Assembly: GCA_963811055.1 (NCBI GenBank)
Contig: CAWEPQ010000001.1
Location: forward strand, 744,001 to 808,000
Source: JACVRW01 sp963811055
GTDB lineage: Bacteria; Actinomycetota; Thermoleophilia; Solirubrobacterales; Thermoleophilaceae
DNA length: 64,000 nt
Reading direction: 5' to 3'
Part shown: positions 53,086 through 61,277 of the stretch, in pieces
Layout: every line of letters starts with the position of its first letter
How positions within the stretch are numbered: position 1 is the stretch's first letter
The notes under the pieces: model-generated
Databases searched by the model: none
What the model was told of the DNA's origin: nothing
What the model saw: only the letters and a program-made list of their open reading frames with translations
Made by a program: the position numbers and the translations under genes

Positions 53086-54596
53086 CCGGCCCCGTCCGCT
53101 CTCGCGGCGGCGTCGGCCAGCAGGGCGTCCACCAGGCCGTCGATGTCATGGCGCTCGGCCTCCACGTGCACCGTCAGACCGAGCTCGCGCGCGGTCGCGC
53201 TCGTCACCGGGCCGATCGACACCACCCGCGCGGTCTCCGGCACGCGCCCACCGGACTCCGTGAAGAAGCGCACCGTGGAGCTGGAGGTGAAGGTCACGTG
53301 GGTGGCGCGCCCGAGCCGGTCCAGGAGCTGCTGGTCGAGCGGCTCGGCCACGGTGTCGTAGAGCGCCACGTCGCTCACCCGGGCGCCACGCTCGCGCAGG
53401 GCGTCGGGCAGCACGTCACGAGCCTCGGCGGCGCGCGCCACCAGCACGGACCTGCCCTCCACCGGTACCTCCAGGAGCGCCTCCACGAGGGACTCGGCGA
53501 TAGACCGGGGAGGCACCACGTCCGCCAGGATCCCGCGCCGCGCGAGCTCGGCCGCCGTGCCGGGTCCGATCGCCGCGACGGTGGCGCCCGCGAACGCGCG
53601 CGCGTCGTGCCCGGCCGCCGCCAGCGCGTCGAACATCAGCCCCACCCCGTTCGGGCTCGTGAAGCAGACGAGCGCGTACTCGCGCGAGCGGGACACCGCC
53701 TCCGCCACCTCGGAGTCCTCCAGGCGCGGCTCGATCCTGATGGCCGGCGCCTCCACCACCTCGGCGCCAAGCTCGGCCAGCCTCCCCGCCAGGCCGCTCA
53801 CCTGCGCGCGCGCCCGGGTGACAGCCACCACCTGGCCGTGGAGCGGTCGCCGCTCAATCCACGCCAGCGTGTCGCGCAGCCCGGCCGCGGGTCCGATGAC
53901 GCTGATCGCCGGCGGCCGCACCCCGGCGTCCGCGGCCCGCTTGGCGATCTGGCGCAGTGGCGCCGTGACGCTGCGCTGACCGGGCAGCGTCCCGCGCTCC
54001 ACCACCGCGGCGGGCTCGGACGGGTCGCGCCCGGCTGCCACCAGCCGCTCGGCCACGCCGCCCAGGCTCTTCACCCCCATGTAGAGCACGAGCGTGCCGG
54101 GGAAGCGGGCCAGCGCGTCCCAGTCGAGCGCGGACTCGTTCTTCGCCGGGTCCTCGTGGCCGGTCACGAACGCGACGGCCGAGGCCAGGTCGCGGTGCGT
54201 CACAGGAATGCCGGCGTACGCGGGCGCCGCCACGCCCGAGGTCACCCCGGGCACCACCTCGAAGCGCACGCCCGCGTCCTTCAGCGCCTCGGCCTCCTCG
54301 CCGCCGCGGCCGAACACGAATGGGTCGCCGCCCTTGAGCCGCACCACCTGCTTGCCCGCGAGTCCAAGCTCCACCAGCTGGGCGTTGATCTCCTCCTGGG
54401 TCGCGGCCGAATCGCCCGGGCGCTTGCCCACGTAGCGAAGCTCGGCGTCGGCGCGGGCGCCGTCCAGCGCGCCCGCCGGGATCAGGCGGTCGTAGAGGAT
54501 CGCGTCGGCGCGCTCGATCAGCTCGAGCGCGCGGCGCGTGAGCAGCCCCGGATCACCGGGGCCCGCGCCCACCAGATACACGGTGCCCCCGGCCAC
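53082..54596 (-). CDS. Fusion of uroporphyrinogen-III C-methyltransferase and uroporphyrinogen-III synthase
   Basis: 504 residues. Residues 1-245 are a SUMT (CobA/CysG C-terminal) domain: YLVGAGPGDPGLLTRRALEL, then VVRLKGGDPFVFGRGGEEAE and GVTSGVAAPAYAGIPVTHR. Residues 255-500 are a HemD domain: VVAVTRARAQVSGLAGRLAE and VCFTSPNGVGLMFDAL, then THVTFTSSSTVRFF. HemD closes the ring to uroporphyrinogen III and SUMT methylates it toward siroheme or cobalamin. GTG at 54596 is chosen as the first in-frame start after the hemC stop. Such fusions are common in Gram-positive bacteria. Confidence 0.9.
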   Translation of the reverse strand: MAGGTVYLVGAGPGDPGLLTRRALELIERADAILYDRLIPAGALDGARADAELRYVGKRPGDSAATQEEINAQLVELGLAGKQVVRLKGGDPFVFGRGGEEAEALKDAGVRFEVVPGVTSGVAAPAYAGIPVTHRDLASAVAFVTGHEDPAKNESALDWDALARFPGTLVLYMGVKSLGGVAERLVAAGRDPSEPAAVVERGTLPGQRSVTAPLRQIAKRAADAGVRPPAISVIGPAAGLRDTLAWIERRPLHGQVVAVTRARAQVSGLAGRLAELGAEVVEAPAIRIEPRLEDSEVAEAVSRSREYALVCFTSPNGVGLMFDALAAAGHDARAFAGATVAAIGPGTAAELARRGILADVVPPRSIAESLVEALLEVPVEGRSVLVARAAEARDVLPDALRERGARVSDVALYDTVAEPLDQQLLDRLGRATHVTFTSSSTVRFFTESGGRVPETARVVSIGPVTSATARELGLTVHVEAERHDIDGLVDALLADAAARADGAG

Positions 54597-54606
54597 GATC
54601 GGAACG

Positions 54607-55503
54607 CTAATGGGCGCTCGCGCGCTCCGCTTGGGCCAGCAGCTCGGCGGCGCCGGCGCCCAGCAACCTCTCCGCCACGGCGCGCCCCACGGCGGCGGGG
54701 TCGGCCGCGTCGTCCTCGAGCGCGTCGCGGATCCACTGGCTCCCGTCCGGGAGGCCCACGTAGGCGGCGAGCTCGATCCGCCCGTCGCCGACCCGCGCGA
54801 GCGCGCCCATCGGGGTGTGGCAGCCGGCGTCGAGAGCGCCCACCACGGCGCGCTCGGCCAGCAGCGCCGTGAGCGCGTCGCGGTCGGTGATCGCCGCGGC
54901 AACCTCGCGGACGCGGGCGTCGTCCGCGCGCGCCTCCAGCGCGAGGCAGCCCTGGCCGGCGGCGGGCAGCAGCTCGCCCACGGCCACCGGCGAGCCCTCG
55001 TCGTGACGGCCGAGGCGATCCAGGCCCGCTCGGGCGAGCACGATCGCCTGATAGTCGCCCTCCGCCAGCCGCCGCAGGCGCGTGTCCACGTTCCCGCGCA
55101 GGTCGCGGATCTGAAGGTCGGCGCGCAGGGCGAGCAGCTGAGAGCGGCGCCGCACGCTGCCGGTGCCCACGGTGGCGCCCTCCGGGAGGGACGCGATCGT
55201 GTCCGCGCCGCAGAGCGCGTCGCGCGGGTCGGCGCGCTCCGGCACGCCCACGATCGCCAGCCCATCCGGGAGATCGGCGGGCACGTCCTTGGCGGAGTGC
55301 ACCGCCAGGTCGATCTCGCCGGCCAGGAGGGCCTCCTCGATCTCCTTCACGAAGCGCGACTTGTCCTCGGACGGTGGAGTCTCGGTCCGCCGGTCGCCGC
55401 TGGTGGTGATCGAGACGAGCTCGACCTCGTCGTCGAGCCGCTCGGCCACCAGGCCCGCTTGCGCGAGCGCGAGCGCGCTGCCGCGCGTGCCCAGCCGGAT
55501 CAC
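54607..55503 (-). CDS. hemC: Hydroxymethylbilane synthase (porphobilinogen deaminase)
   Basis: 298 residues. It starts VIRLGTRGSALALAQAGLVA and contains KEIEEALLAGEIDLAVHSAK and GTGSVRRRSQL. The cofactor attachment Cys228 is in DAGCHTPMGA. It condenses four porphobilinogens to the linear tetrapyrrole, the substrate of HemD in the next gene. GTG at 55503 overlaps the hemA stop (GTGA). All key Arg, Asp and Cys features are present. Confidence 0.95.
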   Translation of the reverse strand: MIRLGTRGSALALAQAGLVAERLDDEVELVSITTSGDRRTETPPSEDKSRFVKEIEEALLAGEIDLAVHSAKDVPADLPDGLAIVGVPERADPRDALCGADTIASLPEGATVGTGSVRRRSQLLALRADLQIRDLRGNVDTRLRRLAEGDYQAIVLARAGLDRLGRHDEGSPVAVGELLPAAGQGCLALEARADDARVREVAAAITDRDALTALLAERAVVGALDAGCHTPMGALARVGDGRIELAAYVGLPDGSQWIRDALEDDAADPAAVGRAVAERLLGAGAAELLAQAERASAH

Positions 55504-56849
55504 CCGGAGCGCGAGCGGCGGCGCGGCGCGAGCGGCGTCACCTCGGCTCCGGGCGACTCCTCGCCCGCCCCGAGCGAGTCGAGCTCGAGCGCGAACAGCT
55601 CTCGGAGCGCGTGCACGTAGCGGTAGGAGTCGTTGTCCCCGGCGCTGTCCTTGAGCCGCAGGGTGGGGTCGTGGAGCAGCCGGCTCACCACCGAGCGCGC
55701 CATCGCCTCGAGGCGCTCCCGGTCGGCTGCCGATACCGACTCCCAGCGCGACGCGTTCTCTCGGAGCACCTGCTCCACGATGTCGTCGCCGCGCTTGCGG
55801 AGGGCCGAGATGGTGGGCAGCACGTCGAGCGACGTGAGCCACTGCTCGAAGCGCTCCACCTCCTGGCGCACGAGCACGCGCGCCTCCGCCGCCTCGGCCT
55901 CCCGCGCGCCGAGGTTGCGGGCCACCGCCTGCTGGAGGTCGTCCATGTCGTACAGGGCGATCCCGGGGCAGTCGCGCGCGGCCGGCTCGATGTCGCGCGG
56001 CACGGCCAGGTCCAGCAGCACGAGCGGGCGGTTCACGCGGCGGGCGGACACCAGCGCCAGCTCCTCGCGGCCCACGATCTGGTGGGGCGCGCCGGTGGAG
56101 CTCACCACGATGTCGGCCGCCTCCAGCTCGGCGGGCAGGTCCTCGAACGTCACGGCCTCGCCGCCGAAGCGCTGCGCCAGCCCGAGCGCGCGGTCGTAGC
56201 GCCGGTTGGCCACGAACACCGTCTGGACGCCGCGGTCGCGCAGCGCGCGAGCGGTCAGCTCGGCGTTCTCGCCCGCTCCGATCACCAGCACGCGGCGTGT
56301 GGAGAGGTCTCCGAGGAACCCGGCCGCGAGCTGCACGGCCACCGAGGAGACGGACACGTTCGAGCGCGACACGTCCGTCTCGGTACGGGCGCGCTTGCCG
56401 GCGGCGAGGGCGTCCCGGAAGAGCCGGTTGGACACCGGGCCGGTGGCGCCCTCCACGAGCGCGAGCTCGTAGGCGCGCTTGACCTGCCCCTGAATCTCGG
56501 CCTCGCCCACGATCATCGACTCGAGTCCGGCCGCCACGGAGAACAGGTGCTCGACCATGTCGCGACCGCGCAGCGAGTAGATGGCGCCGAGCAGCTCGGT
56601 GGGGCGGATGCCGGCCTGGCGCGAGAGCACTCCCAGCGCGGCGCTCTCCGCCTCCACGGCGTCGGCGGTCACGAGGTAGAGCTCGGTCCGGTTGCACGTG
56701 GACACGGCCACGGCCTCGTGAATGGCCTCGTGGTCGGTCAGCTCGGCCAGCACTCGCGCCGCACGCCCCTCGGGCAGGGCGAGACGCTCGCGCACCGGCA
56801 GCGGAGCGGTCTTGTGAGAGACGCCGAGAACGAGGAGCTCGCCGTTCAC
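55500..56849 (-). CDS. hemA: Glutamyl-tRNA reductase
   Basis: 449 residues, intact. Catalytic Cys52 in STCNRTE; the N-terminal LVLGVSHKTAPLPVRERLAL and ESMIVGEAEIQGQVK are family signatures, as is VLVIGAGENAELTARALRDR for NADPH binding. The C-terminal helical dimerisation domain is present. First committed step of C5-pathway tetrapyrrole synthesis. GTG at 56849 overlaps the CcmD-like stop by four bases, tying heme supply to cytochrome maturation genes. Confidence 0.95.
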   Translation of the reverse strand: MNGELLVLGVSHKTAPLPVRERLALPEGRAARVLAELTDHEAIHEAVAVSTCNRTELYLVTADAVEAESAALGVLSRQAGIRPTELLGAIYSLRGRDMVEHLFSVAAGLESMIVGEAEIQGQVKRAYELALVEGATGPVSNRLFRDALAAGKRARTETDVSRSNVSVSSVAVQLAAGFLGDLSTRRVLVIGAGENAELTARALRDRGVQTVFVANRRYDRALGLAQRFGGEAVTFEDLPAELEAADIVVSSTGAPHQIVGREELALVSARRVNRPLVLLDLAVPRDIEPAARDCPGIALYDMDDLQQAVARNLGAREAEAAEARVLVRQEVERFEQWLTSLDVLPTISALRKRGDDIVEQVLRENASRWESVSAADRERLEAMARSVVSRLLHDPTLRLKDSAGDNDSYRYVHALRELFALELDSLGAGEESPGAEVTPLAPRRRSRSG

Positions 56850-57007
56850 TCCTCGCCCTCCAGCAACTCGTTCAGCTCGGTCACCTCGCGATCGATGCGG
56901 GCGATCTTCGCACCGATGATCGCCACGTACACCACGATCAGGGCGAGGAACACGACATAGGCGCCCGCAACGTACTTGCCTGCCTCGTCGAGCGGGAGGG
57001 CGGGCAT
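56846..57007 (-). CDS. CcmD-like small membrane protein
   Basis: 53 residues. A single membrane segment (GAYVVFLALIVVYVAIIGA) is preceded by a short polar region and followed by a charged helix (KIARIDREVTELNELLEGEE). Position directly after ccmC and size match CcmD, which helps heme leave the CcmABC complex. ATG at 57007 overlaps the ccmC stop. Sequence alone could not assign it; context does. Confidence 0.7.
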   Translation of the reverse strand: MPALPLDEAGKYVAGAYVVFLALIVVYVAIIGAKIARIDREVTELNELLEGEE

Positions 57008-57708
57008 CAGGCCACCGCGGCGGGGCGCCGCTCCGCCAGCCTGCGACGCAGGCGCTTGAGCTCCAGCGCCGCGTGCTTGGCGGTGAGCTCGAGCTTCCAG
57101 AGGGTCACGAAGAGGAGGGCCATGGCCGCGAGGCATACCAGGAACGTGAGGCGCATCTCACCCGGCAGCGAGCCGCCGGTCTGGGAGAGCACCCGCGGGT
57201 GTGTATATGCCTCGGCCAGCCGGACCGCCACGAAGTTGAGCGGCACGAACGCTCCGGCGGTGATGGCGAACACCGACGAGTAGCGCGCCTGGCGCTCGGG
57301 ATCCTCGATCGAGAAGCGCAGCGGGTAGTACACGCAGTAGAGGAGGAACACCACGAGGAAGGACACCAGCACCGGCTCGTCCCACACCCACCAGTGGCCC
57401 CACGAGGCGCGCGCCCAGATCGAGCCGGTAACGAGCACGCCGAGCCCGAGAATGATCGACATGTGGATGGCCACGTAGGAACGCAGGTCCCAGGACGGGT
57501 CGCCCGAGCGCAGGTGGCGGATGGCCATGATGCCGCCGGCCACGAAGCCGCCCAGCGCCACGATCGCCATCGGCACGTGGATGTAGAAGATCTTCTGCAC
57601 GAAGCCCTGGTCGGCGTCGTTGGGCGCGTAGAAGAACACGAGAGCGAGCGCCGCCGTGAGCGCGACCGCCGTTGCCGCGCTGAGCGGCTTTAACCCCTTT
57701 GAATACAT
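57007..57708 (-). CDS. ccmC: Heme-handling protein CcmC
   Basis: 233 residues, six membrane helices. The tryptophan-rich heme-binding motif reads WGHWWVWDEPV, with flanking His residues in FYIHVPMAIVAL and in VAIHMSIILG. CcmC delivers heme to the chaperone CcmE for cytochrome c maturation. ATG 57708 overlaps the ccmB stop by one base. The C-terminus is basic and cytosolic. Confidence 0.9.
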   Translation of the reverse strand: MYSKGLKPLSAATAVALTAALALVFFYAPNDADQGFVQKIFYIHVPMAIVALGGFVAGGIMAIRHLRSGDPSWDLRSYVAIHMSIILGLGVLVTGSIWARASWGHWWVWDEPVLVSFLVVFLLYCVYYPLRFSIEDPERQARYSSVFAITAGAFVPLNFVAVRLAEAYTHPRVLSQTGGSLPGEMRLTFLVCLAAMALLFVTLWKLELTAKHAALELKRLRRRLAERRPAAVA

Positions 57709-58391
57709 CAGTCCTCGAGCAGATAATCGAAGACGGCCACGGAGAGAAGCACGAAGACCACATCGTAGAGCGTGAGCAGCCCCAGCCAGCGCCCCAGGTC
57801 CTCGGGTCCCTGGTCCTGGCGCATCAGCGGTTCGGTGGCCTGGGCGCACGAGATCAGGAGCGGCACGAGCAGCGGGAGCAGCAGGAGCGGTGTGATCAGC
57901 TCGCGGGCGTGGGTCTCGGCGGCCAGCGCTCCCACAAGCGCTCCCACCGCCGCCACGCCGACGTTGCCCAACACGAGGATCGCGAGCAGCTCGGGCAGGG
58001 CGCCACCCAGGCCGGGGCCGAGCAGCAGGATCGCGAACGCCGGCACCGCCACGAGCTCCACCGCCACGAGGAAGAGGAGCAGGGCGCCGGCCTTGGCGAG
58101 GAAGAGCGCGGTGCGGTCCACGGGGGCGAGCAGCAGGGCGTCCACACCGCCCTGCTCGCGCTCGGATGCGTAGAGGCGCGACACGCCGATCACGGACGCC
58201 AGCAGCAGCGTGACCCAGAGCACCCCGGCCGCGAGCGCGCCGTCGAGCGAGTCGCGGTCGAGCCCGAAGTGGAAGAGCACGTAGACCGTGATCGTGAAGA
58301 GCGTCATTGCCGGCACCGACTCCTTGGTGCGCAGCTCGATGCGCAGGTCCTTGCGGAGGATCGTTGCCGCGGTGCCGATCACGGAGGGCAT
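57708..58391 (-). CDS. ccmB: CcmB, ABC membrane subunit
   Basis: 227 residues, six membrane helices. RKDLRIELRTKESVPAMTLF near the N-terminus and SRLYASEREQGGVDALLLAP are the typical CcmB signatures. With CcmA and CcmC it forms the complex that releases holo-CcmE. The start overlaps the ccmA stop by one base. Confidence 0.9.
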   Translation of the reverse strand: MPSVIGTAATILRKDLRIELRTKESVPAMTLFTITVYVLFHFGLDRDSLDGALAAGVLWVTLLLASVIGVSRLYASEREQGGVDALLLAPVDRTALFLAKAGALLLFLVAVELVAVPAFAILLLGPGLGGALPELLAILVLGNVGVAAVGALVGALAAETHARELITPLLLLPLLVPLLISCAQATEPLMRQDQGPEDLGRWLGLLTLYDVVFVLLSVAVFDYLLED

Positions 58392-59089
58392 CAGGGCGCC
58401 GCCGGCCGAGCCGGCGGCTTCTGCGAGTACAGGCCGCGTGCTTCGGCGGCGGCCACGGTGCCGGCCATCACCTGGCGGCCGTCCTTCAGTCCCACCGCGA
58501 GGTCGGACTCGGCCAGACCGCCCTCGATGTCGTGAGTCACGAGCACCCGCGTGCGGCCGGAGGCCCTGCCGATCAGCGGCTCGAGCAGCTCGCTCGCGGC
58601 GGGGTCGAGCCCCGCTCGCGGCTCATCGAGCAGCAGCAGCGGCGGGTCGTGGAGCACCGCCCGGGCAGCCGCCAGGCGCTGGACCATGCCTCGGGAGAGC
58701 TCCGCCACCGGTTCGTCGGCCCGGCGCTCCATGCCCACCGCCTCGAGCAGCTCATCCACCCGCTCCTCGCGCACGCCGTGCAGGCGAGCGTGGTAGCCGA
58801 GGTTCTCGCGTCCGGTCAGCTCCCGATAGAGGAGGGGCTCGTGCCCGAGGTAGCCGACCTTGGCCGGGAGCTTCCAGCGCTCCTTCGGCAGCTCGGCGCC
58901 GAGAACGACGGCGTGGCCGGCGTGCGGCCGCAGCAGCCCCGCGAGCACCCGCAGGAGGGTGGTCTTGCCGGCGCCGTTGGCCCCGAGCACCGCGAGCGTG
59001 CGTCCCTCGTCCACGCTCACGCTCACGCCGGCGAGCGCCGTCCGCTCGCCGTAGCGCCGCTCCAGCCGGTCGAGCTCGATGGCGGGCAT
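58391..59089 (-). CDS. ccmA: CcmA, ABC ATP-binding subunit
   Basis: 232 residues. Walker A GANGAGKTT, signature AELSRGMVQRLAAARAVLHD, Walker B LLLLDEPRAGLD and switch His in VTHD are all present. First gene of the long minus-strand ccm-hem-cob operon. Sequence alone would permit another ABC ATPase, but ccmB and ccmC follow immediately. The 38-nt gap to the divergent VOC gene must hold promoters for both. Confidence 0.9.
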   Translation of the reverse strand: MPAIELDRLERRYGERTALAGVSVSVDEGRTLAVLGANGAGKTTLLRVLAGLLRPHAGHAVVLGAELPKERWKLPAKVGYLGHEPLLYRELTGRENLGYHARLHGVREERVDELLEAVGMERRADEPVAELSRGMVQRLAAARAVLHDPPLLLLDEPRAGLDPAASELLEPLIGRASGRTRVLVTHDIEGGLAESDLAVGLKDGRQVMAGTVAAAEARGLYSQKPPARPAAP

Positions 59090-59114
59090 CCGTGGGAAGC
59101 CTATGGACGCGATG

Positions 59115-59120
59115 TAGCCT
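59115..59120 (+). promoter_or_regulatory. Probable -10 box of the VOC gene
   Basis: TAGCCT lies seven nucleotides before the GTG at 59128, the same spacing as at the ferredoxin gene. The message would be leaderless. No strong -35. Confidence 0.4.
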
Positions 59121-59127
59121 CGGCGGC

Positions 59128-59562
59128 GTGAGCAGGCTCGTGGGCATCAACCACGTGGCGCTCGAGGTGGCCGACCTGGACGCCGCCCTCGAGTTCTACG
59201 GCTCGGTGTTCGACTTCGACCTGCGCGGCCGCGTGCCCGGCATGGCCTTCCTCGACATGGGCGACCAGTTCCTGGCGATAGCGGCCACCGGGAAGTCGGC
59301 GGCCGACGGCGAGCGCCACTTCGGGCTCGTGGTGGACGACCTCGAGGAGGCCCGCCGCCGCCTCAAGGCGGCCGGCGCGGAGATCCTGGGCGGACGCGGC
59401 CTCGACTTCCGCGATCCGTGGGGCAACCACGTGCAGGTGGTCGAGTACGGCGAGGTGCAGTTCTCGAAGACGCCCGGAGTGCTGCGGGGAATGGGGCTGG
59501 AGGGGCTCGAGAAGACTGCGGAGGCGCTCGAGGAGCTCCGCCGGAAGGGCCTCGGCTCGTAG
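59128..59562 (+). CDS. VOC-superfamily (glyoxalase-like) protein
   Basis: 144 residues. Paired beta-alpha-beta units begin INHVALEVADLDAALEFYGS and RHFGLVVDDLEEARRRLKAA; RDPWGNHVQVVEYGE carries the metal-site Glu near the end of the domain. A helical tail (MGLEGLEKTAEALEELRRK) follows. Members include dioxygenases, glyoxalases and resistance proteins; function cannot be chosen. Convergent with the mog gene, 4 nt between stops. Confidence 0.8.
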   Translation: MSRLVGINHVALEVADLDAALEFYGSVFDFDLRGRVPGMAFLDMGDQFLAIAATGKSAADGERHFGLVVDDLEEARRRLKAAGAEILGGRGLDFRDPWGNHVQVVEYGEVQFSKTPGVLRGMGLEGLEKTAEALEELRRKGLGS

Positions 59563-59566
59563 AGCC

Positions 59567-60028
59567 CTACCGTTCGAGCGTCGCCGCCGCGTGCTTCAGC
59601 GTCGGCTCCACCACCGGCCATGACTGCCCGATTGCCTTCGGGTTGCCGGGGAAGTTCACGATCAGCGTCCGGCCGCGGATGCCCGATACGCCGCGGGTGA
59701 GGATGCCGAGCGGCGTGTGTCCACGGGAGTCGGCGCGGATCGCCTCGGCGTAGCCGGGGGCCTGCCGGTCGATCACGTCGAGCGTGGCCTCCGGCGTCAC
59801 GTCGTCGGGGGTGAGGCCGGTGCCGCCGGTGGTGAACACGAAGCGCACCAGCTCGTCGTCCGCCAGGCGCACGATGGCGGCCGCGATCGCCTCGCGGTCG
59901 TCAGACACCGTTTCGTGCACCACCTCAAGCCCGGCCCCGCGGCACAGCTCCGCGAGCGCGGGCCCCGACAGGTCCTCGCCCTCGCCGCGAGCCAGCGAGG
60001 AGGAGACCGTCAGCACGGCTGCCCTCAC
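59567..60028 (-). CDS. Molybdopterin adenylyltransferase (MogA/MoaB)
   Basis: 153 residues. Core motifs FVFTTGGTGLTPDDVTPEA and LTRGVSGIRGRTLIVNFPGN, with GNPKA, are the MogA/MoaB nucleotide- and molybdopterin-binding signatures. It adenylates molybdopterin before metal insertion. GTG at 60028 overlaps the moaC stop (GTGA), so both cofactor genes are co-translated. Confidence 0.85.
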   Translation of the reverse strand: MRAAVLTVSSSLARGEGEDLSGPALAELCRGAGLEVVHETVSDDREAIAAAIVRLADDELVRFVFTTGGTGLTPDDVTPEATLDVIDRQAPGYAEAIRADSRGHTPLGILTRGVSGIRGRTLIVNFPGNPKAIGQSWPVVEPTLKHAAATLER

Positions 60029-60498
60029 TCCGGGCGCCGCCAGTCGTGCTTCCCGCCGGTCTTCTCCACCAGTCCGAGCTCGGTGATCTCGACACCGCGC
60101 TCCAGGCCCTTGACCATGTCGTAGACGGTCAGGGCGGCCACGGCGGCGGCGGTCATGGCCTCCATCTCGACCCCCGTGGGGCCGGTGGTGCGCGCCTCGG
60201 CCTCCACGTCCACCCGGTCATCGCCCACCTCCAGCCGCACGTCCACGAACGAGAGCGACAGCGGGTGGCAGAGCGGCACGAGGTCGGCGGTGCGCTTGGC
60301 GGCCTGGATGCCGGCGATGCGCGCAGTGCCGATCACCTCGCCCTTGGGCCCGTCGCCGCGAGCCACCGCGGCGGCGGTGGCGGGCGCCATCCGCACAACC
60401 GCGCGCGCCACGGCGCGCCGCTCCGTCGCGTCCTTGCCCCCCACGTCGACCATCCGGGCCCGCCCGGCGGCGTCGAGGTGTGTGAGCTCGTCAGGCAG
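60025..60498 (-). CDS. moaC: Cyclic pyranopterin monophosphate synthase
   Basis: About 157 residues. GTARIAGIQAAKRTADLVPL, CHPLSLSFVDV (active-site Cys and His) and GVEMEAMTAAAVAALTVYDM with Lys in DMVKGLER are MoaC signatures. The usual MoaC start, LTHLDAAGRARMVDV, is encoded upstream of the only ATG (60453), so the gene must begin near 60498. No ATG, GTG or TTG lies there; CTG at 60498 is my candidate, overlapping the preceding stop by eight bases. Confidence 0.85.
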   Translation of the reverse strand: MPDELTHLDAAGRARMVDVGGKDATERRAVARAVVRMAPATAAAVARGDGPKGEVIGTARIAGIQAAKRTADLVPLCHPLSLSFVDVRLEVGDDRVDVEAEARTTGPTGVEMEAMTAAAVAALTVYDMVKGLERGVEITELGLVEKTGGKHDWRRPE

Positions 60499-61228
60499 GC
60501 TGATGCGTCTGCTGGGCGGCTTCGATCAGGTCACGCACGGCGGCCTCGTCACCGCCGCGCAGCAGCTCGACCGGATCGGGCTCGCCATTGACAATCGACT
60601 CGAAGAAGAGCTTGCGGTCCTGGTAGGTGGGCAGGCTGCCCTTGGCCCAGCCGCGCACCTCGTTGAGGAGGATCGCCAGCCGCGCGTAGGGCTCGCCGTA
60701 CTCCTCCGCGATCTCGTTGCGGATTCGCTTGGCCAGGGCGGGGCTCGCGCCCGCGGTGGAGATCGCGATCGCGAGCGGGCCGGTGCGGATGATGGCCGGG
60801 AGGATGAAGTTGCAGAGCGGCGGCACGTCCACCACGTTCACGAGCATCGCGCGGCGCTCGGCGTCCTCGTAGACGCGGATGTTCACCTCGGTGTCGCCGG
60901 TGGCGGCGATCGCGATGAAGGTCCGCTCGAGATCCTCGGGCCGGTATTCGCGCCGGTCCCACTGGATCGAGCCCTCCGCGGCCAGCTCCTGGAGCTCCGG
61001 GATGGCGTCGGGGGCCACGAGCGTCACCTGGCCGTCGCATGCGAGCAGGCCCTCCACCTTCTCGAGGCCCACGTCGCCCCCGCCCACCACGAGGCAGCGC
61101 CTGCCGGACAGGCGCAGGCACGCGATGTAGAAGGGGGTGTCGAGCATCCCCTGGACGCAGCTCTGGTCGCACATGCCCCTGCGCAACTGGCAGACGCATT
61201 CCTTGCCGGCGTAGGCCTGGGCGGGCAT
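60491..61228 (-). CDS. Precorrin-2 dehydrogenase (siroheme synthase N-terminal type) with Cys-rich leader
   Basis: 245 residues from ATG 61228. Residues 30 onward are typical: FYIACLRLSGRRCLVVGGGD (NAD-binding), FIAIAATGDTEVN, PPLCNFILPAIIRTG and ISTAGASPALAKRIR. It oxidises precorrin-2 to sirohydrochlorin, downstream of the SUMT fusion at 53 kb. The first 27 residues carry four cysteines (CVC..C...C), an extension that family members often lack; it might bind a metal or Fe-S cluster. A TAGACT box (61243-61238) is nine bases before the ATG. Confidence 0.8.
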   Translation of the reverse strand: MPAQAYAGKECVCQLRRGMCDQSCVQGMLDTPFYIACLRLSGRRCLVVGGGDVGLEKVEGLLACDGQVTLVAPDAIPELQELAAEGSIQWDRREYRPEDLERTFIAIAATGDTEVNIRVYEDAERRAMLVNVVDVPPLCNFILPAIIRTGPLAIAISTAGASPALAKRIRNEIAEEYGEPYARLAILLNEVRGWAKGSLPTYQDRKLFFESIVNGEPDPVELLRGGDEAAVRDLIEAAQQTHQPA

Positions 61229-61244
61229 CGTCCGCAAAGTCTAG

Positions 61245-61261
61245 GGCCCACCCGGTGGGCC
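61245..61261. terminator. Inverted repeat between ALDH and precorrin-2 dehydrogenase genes
   Basis: GGCCCACC and GGTGGGCC form a near-perfect palindrome with a one-base centre; a workable hairpin would open a few central pairs. On the minus strand it follows the aldehyde dehydrogenase stop and is followed by TAGACTTT. It could end that transcript or be a protein-binding site just upstream of the next promoter. Confidence 0.35.
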
Positions 61262-61277
61262 GGTTTCGGTAGGCCCG

